The notes under the pieces were generated by a model. That model ran no database searches and was not told the DNA's origin. It saw nothing but the letters and a program-made list of their open reading frames with translations. This document shows positions 1-5,748 of a stretch of 53,528 nucleotides of DNA, piece by piece. Source of the stretch: JBBQKG01 sp038326655 (lineage in GTDB: Bacteria; Actinomycetota; Thermoleophilia; Solirubrobacterales; JBBDJG01); contig JBBQKG010000023.1 in assembly GCA_038326655.1 (NCBI GenBank), forward strand, positions 1-53,528. The letters run 5' to 3'. The first letter of the stretch is position 1. Every line of letters begins with the position of its first letter. The translations under genes were made by a program, and so were the position numbers.

Positions 1-87
1 CTCGTCATCGCCGTCGAACGTCACGCCATCCTCGCCGCCCCGAAAGACCACGTCCGTCAGGAGATCGCCGAGCCCGTTACCGTCTGA
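1..87 (+). CDS. C-terminal tail of an unidentified protein (partial)
   Basis: An open frame enters from the left edge and ends at TGA 85-87, giving 28 residues ending in EIAEPVTV. Third codon positions are mostly C or G, as in the real genes here. The minus strand also has a GC3-rich frame over the same bases but no usable start codon after its upstream stop, so plus is preferred. No function can be assigned. Positions 88-303, between this tail and the convergent gene, hold nothing I can name. Confidence 0.3.
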   Translation, partial: LVIAVERHAILAAPKDHVRQEIAEPVTV

Positions 88-303
88 CCATCAACCCCGA
101 GGATCGCCGCCGAAGTTCCACGACGACCCGGACAACCTCGCCCACGGGTCGACGGAGCGAGCGTCAAAATTGCGTCGGCGTACCCGGACGAATCGCGAGG
201 CGGCCCTCCCACAGGCAGTCCAGTGTGTCAATGGCGAGCACGGACCTGACGGCTGAATCTCGGGCATGCAGGGAGCAAGCCGCTCGCGCAGGTTCGGCGC
301 TAT

Positions 304-987
304 TCAGGCAGTGGGATTGAGCGGCAGGGGGGCGCAAGCGGCGCAGGAGCAGCTCTCTCCCCGCATTGCCTTCCGGCCCTCCCAAACAGCCACCGCCGCA
401 ATCGCGAGCGCGACCGCGGAGTCCACCCACCAGACTCCGAAAAGCGTGTTCGCAAGCAGCCCCGTCAGCACCCCCACGGCGAGATAGCCGCACAGCAAGT
501 TCTGCGTGCCCTCGCCGACCGTGGCCGACGAGTCGAGCCGCTCGCCGAGTCTGCGCTTCGCATAGCCGAGCGGCTGACAGATGCCCAGCGTTGCGATCGT
601 CAGGCCGACGCCGAGCCAGGTCGTCTCCGGCCCGCTGCCCGACAACAAATGCGCGAGCGCCTCGTAGGCGACGAAGGGCGCAAGGACGAAGAACTGCGCG
701 GCCACGAGCACCTGCGCGCGCCGCTCCGCGCGCTCGGAGAGCATCCGAGCGCCGGTGAACCGCCAGATGATCACGAGGCTCGCGACGCCTTCGATCGCGC
801 TGTCCAGCCCGAAGGCCACGAGGGCGATCGAGTTCGCCGTGACGCCCGCGACGATCGCGACGGTGCCCTCGATCCCGAGCCACCCGAGGCTCAGCCAGGA
901 GAGGGTCCTCGTGCGGCGAGCGAGCCGCAGCCACTCGGCGGTCGGTCCGGCGGGCGCGGCTGCTGCGATTGGAAGCTGGACACCCAT
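304..987 (-). CDS. Cation-efflux (CDF-like) integral membrane protein
   Basis: 227 residues. I chose the ATG at 987 (MGVQLPI) because residues upstream of it look non-coding. About five or six hydrophobic segments are visible, beginning LSWLSLGWLGIEG, then GLDSAIEGVASLVIIWRF, which resembles the metal-binding helix of cation diffusion facilitators (a D-S-A-I-E arrangement). The C-terminus carries a short Cys cluster (CSCAAC), as in the actinobacterial cation transporter subfamily. Likely role: export of a divalent metal across the cytoplasmic membrane; the metal is unknown. It stands alone, divergent from the small ORF at 1067. Confidence 0.82.
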   Translation of the reverse strand: MGVQLPIAAAAPAGPTAEWLRLARRTRTLSWLSLGWLGIEGTVAIVAGVTANSIALVAFGLDSAIEGVASLVIIWRFTGARMLSERAERRAQVLVAAQFFVLAPFVAYEALAHLLSGSGPETTWLGVGLTIATLGICQPLGYAKRRLGERLDSSATVGEGTQNLLCGYLAVGVLTGLLANTLFGVWWVDSAVALAIAAVAVWEGRKAMRGESCSCAACAPLPLNPTA

Positions 988-1039
988 CGTGTCGAGGCTA
1001 CTGACACAAGAATTGTCGCAAGCCCAGCGCTCCTGCGAG

Positions 1040-1045
1040 TACGGT
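1040..1045 (+). promoter_or_regulatory. Possible -10 element (TACGGT) for the small ORF
   Basis: TACGGT fits the actinobacterial TANNNT pattern and lies 22 bases before the start at 1067, just upstream of a GGGAGG ribosome-binding site. A TTGTCG at 1013-1018 is the nearest -35-like hexamer but the 21-base spacing is long. Confidence 0.3.
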
Positions 1046-1066
1046 CTTTTTGGGAGGCGATAGCTC

Positions 1067-1222
1067 ATGAAGACAGCCAAGGAACGGCACGAAGCACAGC
1101 GCAAGACGAAGCTCGGCCTGATCGACAAGCAGTTGAGAAGTGGGTCGCTTGTGATCAGGAAGATGACCAACGCCGAGCGGGCGCAGTTCCCGCCGCGCGC
1201 AGCGAAGACCAAGCGCGCATAG
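1067..1222 (+). CDS. Small basic hypothetical protein (51 aa)
   Basis: ATG at 1067 preceded by GGGAGG at optimal spacing, TAG at 1220-1222, then directly a strong hairpin. The 51-residue product is Lys/Arg-rich (MKTAKERHEAQRKTKLGL at the N-terminus), without hydrophobic segments, so it should be cytosolic and possibly nucleic-acid binding or helical. I do not recognise the family. The combination of promoter-like hexamer, good ribosome-binding site and hairpin directly after the stop is the main evidence that it is a real single-gene unit. Confidence 0.5.
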   Translation: MKTAKERHEAQRKTKLGLIDKQLRSGSLVIRKMTNAERAQFPPRAAKTKRA

Positions 1223-1228
1223 GGCAGC

Positions 1229-1261
1229 ACGACGCGGCCGCCGTTTGTGCGGCCGCGTCGT
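1229..1261 (+). terminator. Perfect 13-bp hairpin after the small ORF
   Basis: Bases 1229-1241 and 1249-1261 are exact reverse complements (13 bp, core GCGGCCGC) around a 7-base loop (CGTTTGT). There is no T-tract, so if it terminates it does so as an actinobacterial-type hairpin terminator. Confidence 0.65.
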
Positions 1262-1307
1262 CGGTACCCCTCGCAGGCGAGGCTGTGAGCCGCCACAATG
1301 AGCGGCC

Positions 1308-2195
1308 ATGACCGCGTCGCCAAGCATCGATCCCGGCACGTCGATGGGCCGTGTCAAGCTCACCGTCGCGGACGGCGATCGCGCCCGAAGCTTCTACGAG
1401 CGCGCGATCGGCCTTCGCACATTGGATTCGAACGGCGGCGGGAACGGCGAGGGGGTCCTCCTCGGGGCGGAGGGTGGGCCGGCAGCGGTTGAGCTTGCCA
1501 CTCGTCCCGCCGCGCCGCCCCGGCCACCGGGCACGACCGGCCTGTTCCATCTCGCGATCCTCGTACCCGCGCGGCTCGACCTGGCACGAGCGCTGCGGCG
1601 GGTGGTGGAGGCGGGCTGGCGGCTCACCGGCGCGTCGGATCATCTCGTGAGCGAGGCGCTCTACCTGAACGACCCCGAGGGCAACGGCATCGAGATCTAC
1701 CGCGACCGCCCACGTGAAGAGTGGCGCTATGACGGCGGCCAGCTTCAAATGGCGACGCTTCCGCTGGACGTCGACAGCCTGCTCGCCGAGCTGGAGGGAT
1801 CCGACTCCTCCGATGCCGGCATGCCTGCCGGCACGCGGATCGGCCATACCCATCTGAACGTCGCGGACATCGCCGCGTCCGAGGACTTCTACGTCCGCGG
1901 ACTCGGCTTCGACCCCACGGTCCGCGGCTATCCCGGCGCCCTGTTCGTGTCGGCCGGTGGCTACCACCATCATCTCGGGCTGAACACGTGGGCCGGCGCG
2001 GGTGCGCCTCCGCCGCCGCCCGGCACGCGCGGGCTCGACCTGTTCGAGGTCGTGCTTCCGGACGCCGACGCGCTGGCGCGAACCGAGAAGCGGATCGGCT
2101 CGCGCGATGTGGTCGCCGAGCGCCGCGAGGAAGGGCTGGTCGCGATCGACCCCTCCGGCAACCGGGTACTCCTGAGCGCGCCGGTCGCCTCGTGA
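1308..2195 (+). CDS. Two-domain VOC (glyoxalase/dioxygenase superfamily) protein
   Basis: 295 residues with two vicinal-oxygen-chelate halves. The first (about 14-135) opens GRVKLTVADGDRARSFYE and carries H81 in GLFHLAI and E129 in NGIEIY. The second (about 178-290) has the IGHTHLNV strand and a YHHHLGLN strand near 220. These positions match the metal ligands of CatE-type catechol 2,3-dioxygenase/glyoxalase proteins, so a divalent-metal enzyme acting on a small molecule is likely; the substrate is unknown. It is first of four genes joined by 4-base overlaps. The proposed ATG has only a weak ribosome-binding site. Confidence 0.88.
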   Translation: MTASPSIDPGTSMGRVKLTVADGDRARSFYERAIGLRTLDSNGGGNGEGVLLGAEGGPAAVELATRPAAPPRPPGTTGLFHLAILVPARLDLARALRRVVEAGWRLTGASDHLVSEALYLNDPEGNGIEIYRDRPREEWRYDGGQLQMATLPLDVDSLLAELEGSDSSDAGMPAGTRIGHTHLNVADIAASEDFYVRGLGFDPTVRGYPGALFVSAGGYHHHLGLNTWAGAGAPPPPPGTRGLDLFEVVLPDADALARTEKRIGSRDVVAERREEGLVAIDPSGNRVLLSAPVAS

Positions 2196-3061
2196 TCGAG
2201 GTCACGTACTTCTCCGATCCGGGCTGCCCCTGGGCTTATTCGGTCAGTCCCGCCCTCGCCGTGCTGCGCTGGCGCTACGGGGCACAGCTCGCCTGGCGCC
2301 TCGTGACGGTCGGCCTCACCGAGCGCCCGGAGCAATATTTGGAGCGTGGCTACACACCGGCACGCTCAGCACGCACGTACCTGTGGTTTCGCCGATTCGG
2401 CATGCCGTTTGCAACCGAGCCGCGCCCGCGAGTTGTCGCGACCGCACGCGCCTGTCGTGCGATCGTCGCCACCCGCCTGAGCTTCCCGGAGCTCGAGCTG
2501 CAGGCGCTGCGCGCCCTCCAGTTCGCATGGTTCACGACGCCGCTCGTGCTCGACGAGGACGACCAGCTCACGATCGCGCTCACGCGCGTGGACGGCCTCG
2601 ATGTCGATGCGGTGATCGCGCGGCTCGACGATCCCGAGGTGACGGAGGCCTACGAGGCCGACAAGGCGGAAGCGCGCACCGCAAAGGGCAGCGCCACCGA
2701 GCTGCAGGGGAAGGCGGCGGCGACAGACGGCCCGGTCCGCTACACGGCGCCGTCGCTGATCTTCAACCATGCCGGGAACAGGCTCGAGGCGGGCGGGTTC
2801 CAGTCGATCGAGGCATACGACGTGCTCGTGGCCAACCTCGACCCCGGACTCGTCCGGGGCGCCATGCCCGACGACGCGCACGAGGTGCTCGAGGCCTTCC
2901 CGGAGGGGCTGACGACCGCCGAGGTGGCGGCCGTGATGGCACCCGCGAACCTTGGGCCGGACGCGGCGGCCGCCGAGGTGGCGCTGATCGAGCTCGTCGC
3001 GAGCGGCAAGGGGACGCGCACCCCGCTTGCTAACGATGCGCTCTGGGCTGCAAGGCCATGA
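2192..3061 (+). CDS. DsbA-family thioredoxin-fold oxidoreductase
   Basis: 289 residues from a GTG that overlaps the previous TGA (GTGA). The N-terminus shows the thioredoxin-fold strand EVTYFSDPGCPWAYS, with C12-P-W-A in place of a CxxC: the second active-site cysteine is missing, as in several FrnE/2-hydroxychromene-2-carboxylate isomerase-like DsbA members. A helical insertion and a cis-Pro segment (RYTAPSLIFN) follow. Probably a cytosolic thiol- or glutathione/mycothiol-dependent enzyme; no signal peptide is visible. Translationally coupled to the VOC gene before it and the LOG gene after it. Confidence 0.85.
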   Translation: MIEVTYFSDPGCPWAYSVSPALAVLRWRYGAQLAWRLVTVGLTERPEQYLERGYTPARSARTYLWFRRFGMPFATEPRPRVVATARACRAIVATRLSFPELELQALRALQFAWFTTPLVLDEDDQLTIALTRVDGLDVDAVIARLDDPEVTEAYEADKAEARTAKGSATELQGKAAATDGPVRYTAPSLIFNHAGNRLEAGGFQSIEAYDVLVANLDPGLVRGAMPDDAHEVLEAFPEGLTTAEVAAVMAPANLGPDAAAAEVALIELVASGKGTRTPLANDALWAARP

Positions 3062-3765
3062 TCGACCCCCGCACTCCCGCGACAAACGACGAGGAGCTCC
3101 TCAACGCCGAGTCGGGCTCGGTCCTCACCACGCGCACCGAGCACGAGCGGCTCGAGCGAATCGAGCACGAGCTTGCCCACGGCTTCAGCGTGCTGGCGCA
3201 GGTCGGCCCGGCGGTGTCGGTATTCGGCTCGGCTCGCGTGCCGGCGGACGACCCCATCTACGAGCAGGCTCGGCTGGCCGCGCGCCTGATCGGCCAGGCA
3301 GGCTTCTCGATCATCACGGGTGGCGGTCCGGGCGTGATGGAAGCGGCCAACCGCGGGGCGCGGGAGGCGGGCGTGAGATCAGTTGGGCTGAACATCGAGC
3401 TGCCGTTTGAGCAGGCCCAGAACCCGTACGTGGACGTGGGCCTGAACTTCCATTACTTCTTCACCCGCAAGGTGATGTTCGTCAGGTACGCGTGCGCGTT
3501 CGTGTTCTTCCCCGGCGGGTACGGCACGCTCGACGAGATGTTCGAGGCCCTCACCCTGATCCAGACGCGGAAGATCTGCGACTTCCCGGTCGTGCTGTTC
3601 GGCTCCGGCCACTGGGCCGGGCTGATCGAGTGGGCGCAGGAGCAGCTCGTGGGCCGGAGGATGATCGCTCCCGAGGATCTGGGGCTGATGCGGATCTGCG
3701 ACGACCCGGCCGAGGTCGTCGAAATCGTGAAAACGGGCGCATTGCTTCAGGCGGTCGCGACCTGA
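3058..3765 (+). CDS. LOG/TIGR00730-type Rossmann-fold protein
   Basis: 235 residues, ATG overlapping the previous stop (ATGA). It has the diagnostic GGGPGVMEAANRG (about 88-100) and PGGYGTLDE (about 142-150) motifs of the LOG family, formerly misnamed lysine decarboxylases. Characterised members are nucleoside 5'-monophosphate phosphoribohydrolases that release free cytokinin-like bases. The first 40 residues are a charged helical extension. Cytosolic. The substrate here cannot be read from the sequence. Confidence 0.9.
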   Translation: MIDPRTPATNDEELLNAESGSVLTTRTEHERLERIEHELAHGFSVLAQVGPAVSVFGSARVPADDPIYEQARLAARLIGQAGFSIITGGGPGVMEAANRGAREAGVRSVGLNIELPFEQAQNPYVDVGLNFHYFFTRKVMFVRYACAFVFFPGGYGTLDEMFEALTLIQTRKICDFPVVLFGSGHWAGLIEWAQEQLVGRRMIAPEDLGLMRICDDPAEVVEIVKTGALLQAVAT

Positions 3766-4820
3766 TCGAGATTCGCACCCTTTCCGACGGCGGCCAGCGC
3801 GCGGTCGAGGTCGCCGAAGAGCTTGCGGCGTTCGTGCGCGCGGCGGAGCGGACGCTCGACATCGCGATCTACGACTTTCAGCTCGGCCCGGATGCGGAGG
3901 CGATCGTGATCGGGGCGATCAAGGACGCCGCAGCCCGCGGCGTCTCGGTGCGCCTCGCCTACAACGTCGATTACCCCGGCCCGATCCCGGTCCCGCCCCC
4001 GCCGAGCACCGACGTGGGCGCGGTCGAGGCGCTGCGGGTCCCCTGCGCCGCGATCCCGGGAGTGCCGGACCTGATGCACCACAAGTACGTGGTGCGCGAC
4101 GCCGCGGTCGTCTGGAGCGGATCAGCGAACTGGACCGATGACGCGTGGCACCGCGAGGAGAACGTGCTCGTGCGCGTTCCATCGCCCGAGATCGCGGCCG
4201 ATTTCGCGCTCGACTTCGAGTCGCTCTGGGGATCCCGGCGGGTGGCCAGCGGGAGCAGGCCGGCCCCACGCCCAGTCGACGTCGAAGGCACGTCGGTCCG
4301 CGCCTGGTTCTGTCCCGCGTATGGCCGCGAGCTCTCCCATCGGATCGCAAAGGCGATCGGAAGCGCGCGCCGGCGCGTGCGGATCGCCTCGCCGGTGCTC
4401 ACATCAGGACCGATCCTCGGCACGCTCGCGGAGGTCGTCGCGGACGGCGACGTAAGCGTCGCGGGCGTCGTCGACGCGACGCAGATCGAGCAGGTGTACG
4501 GCCAGTGGCGCGCCAAGCCGGCCACGCATTGGAAGCTGACCTCGCTCGGGGAGGTGCTGGCGCGCGGGGACTTCACGGGGAAGCGCTCGACGCCGTACGC
4601 GCCCGGCAGCGTTCACGACTATATGCACGCGAAGGTCACGGTCGCCGACGACGTGACCTTCGTCGGCAGCTTCAACCTCTCGCATTCAGGAGAGCTGAAC
4701 GCCGAGAACGTGCTCGAGATCGCCGACGGGGCGATCAGCGATCGCGTCGCCGCGTTTGTCGACGAGATCCGGGCTCGCTACCCGCGTGCGCCACTTCCGC
4801 AGGCGCATCAGCGCTCGTAG
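3762..4820 (+). CDS. Phospholipase D-like (HKD) protein
   Basis: About 352 residues with two PLD half-sites: H106-x-K108-x4-D113 followed by GSANW, and H289-x-K291-x4-D296 followed by GSFN. Two HKD motifs in one chain indicate an active PLD-superfamily phosphodiesterase or phosphatidyltransferase. No signal peptide is evident. The frame has no ATG/GTG/TTG near the previous stop; a CTG at 3762 would overlap it as CTGA, matching the overlap style of the three upstream genes. The alternative is GTG at 3834, which removes 24 residues but keeps both motifs. The function is well supported, the start is not. Confidence 0.85.
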   Translation: MIEIRTLSDGGQRAVEVAEELAAFVRAAERTLDIAIYDFQLGPDAEAIVIGAIKDAAARGVSVRLAYNVDYPGPIPVPPPPSTDVGAVEALRVPCAAIPGVPDLMHHKYVVRDAAVVWSGSANWTDDAWHREENVLVRVPSPEIAADFALDFESLWGSRRVASGSRPAPRPVDVEGTSVRAWFCPAYGRELSHRIAKAIGSARRRVRIASPVLTSGPILGTLAEVVADGDVSVAGVVDATQIEQVYGQWRAKPATHWKLTSLGEVLARGDFTGKRSTPYAPGSVHDYMHAKVTVADDVTFVGSFNLSHSGELNAENVLEIADGAISDRVAAFVDEIRARYPRAPLPQAHQRS

Positions 4821-4965
4821 CCGAACAGCGCGAGCGCCATCAGTGCGAGCGGTATTTGGCTTGCGCGTGCAGAGACGCGGTCACACTCGTGATCGACTCG
4901 CTCCGGCCGGGGCTGGAGGTCCAGGCGATCTCGCTGGACGAGTTCGTCCTAACGCGCCAACCAGC

Positions 4966-5478
4966 TCAGCTTTCCCCGCCGAGCGGCCGATGCTCGGCCT
5001 GGACGGCCGCCTCCACCGCTGCATCGGCATCCTTGTAGAACCGCAGACGGGCGATCAGCCCGTCGCGCAGGTCGCACAGCCAGACGGCCGGGCCCTCCAT
5101 CTCCACCCCCGACGCTCGAGCCCGCGCGCGCAGCCGGGCCTCGACCAGGAGGCGATCCTCGCCGAGCGGCCGAATCTGGCCCAGCTCGATCGTGAAGTCC
5201 TCCCAGTCCTCCGCCATGTCGCCAAGCCAGCGCCGAAAGCCCTCGTGACCTTCGTAGACGGTCCCGTCGAGCACCGCGCGCAGCGGCTCGAACCTGATCT
5301 CCGGGTGAATCGGCGCAAGCATGCCGTCGAGGTCACCGCGGTTGAAGGCGGCGAGGCCATCGGTGATCCTCTCCAGTGTCTGCTGCTGCGTCGGCGTGAT
5401 GATGCCTCCGGCGCCCAGTATCCCGCTTCCGAGGCGAATCGGGGCAGGCTGAATCCGCCCTCCTGGAGGGTGGCGCAC
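4966..5478 (-). CDS. SnoaL-like / NTF2-fold protein
   Basis: Up to 170 residues from a GTG at 5478. Residues from about 30 on read as a SnoaL-like domain: TLERITDGLAAFNRGDLDGM, then HPEIRFEPL, a central GHEGFRRWL and a last strand DGLIARLRFYKD. Such proteins are small isomerases, hydrolases or binding proteins of the cone-shaped NTF2 fold. The first 27 residues are unlike the family, so the true start may be further in, possibly at a rare codon. It converges on the PLD gene; the 145-bp gap 4821-4965 shows nothing clear. Confidence 0.75.
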   Translation of the reverse strand: MRHPPGGRIQPAPIRLGSGILGAGGIITPTQQQTLERITDGLAAFNRGDLDGMLAPIHPEIRFEPLRAVLDGTVYEGHEGFRRWLGDMAEDWEDFTIELGQIRPLGEDRLLVEARLRARARASGVEMEGPAVWLCDLRDGLIARLRFYKDADAAVEAAVQAEHRPLGGES

Positions 5479-5597
5479 TGTGCCAAACGTCGCTACGATG
5501 AACCCTGCGGCAGATTTCCGGAAAGCCGCATCCGAAACAGCAGGGGACGCGGGATTGAAAAGGATCCTCGATTTCGCGTCGGATAGCTCGAAATTGC

Positions 5598-5603
5598 TAC
5601 CCT
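5598..5603 (+). promoter_or_regulatory. Possible -10 element (TACCCT) of the main glycan operon
   Basis: TACCCT in the context TTGCTACCCT, an extended-type -10. If used, transcription would begin near 5610 and give about a 140-base leader before the GTG at 5749. No convincing -35 is seen. The 270-bp gap 5479-5748 otherwise holds the hairpin at 5614-5641 and no credible small gene. Confidence 0.3.
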
Positions 5604-5613
5604 AGAGAGTGCC

Positions 5614-5641
5614 CTCCGAATGCCGATTCCGGGGCGTTTTT
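5614..5641 (+). terminator. Terminator/attenuator-like hairpin in the operon leader
   Basis: CTCCGAAT (5614-5621) can pair with ATTCCGGGG (5626-5634) around a GCCG loop with one bulged C and one G-T wobble, and it is followed by CG and five T (5637-5641). It sits just after the putative -10 and overlaps the ATG at 5620, which argues against that ATG as a start and suggests premature-termination control of the operon. Confidence 0.35.
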
Positions 5642-5748
5642 GCGAGGGTTGCGGGAGGGAAGCAGGGATTTTCAGCCTCGATAGGCATCGAGTTGGCAAG
5701 GCGAGCCGGAAGCCCGCGAGCGCAGCGGCCAGGGACGAAGCAATTTCG

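Noticed and set aside
1..88. Minus-strand frame at the left edge with good GC3
   Set aside because: No start codon follows its upstream stop, whereas the plus-strand frame ends naturally in a stop; still uncertain.
5620..5748. ATG 5620 as start of the GH-GT2 protein
   Set aside because: The 43 extra codons have poor GC3, the ATG lies inside a terminator-like hairpin, and no ribosome-binding site precedes it.
5604..5748. Known riboswitch class in the operon leader
   Set aside because: I compared it with the core motifs of c-di-GMP, c-di-AMP, cobalamin and TPP switches from memory and none fit.
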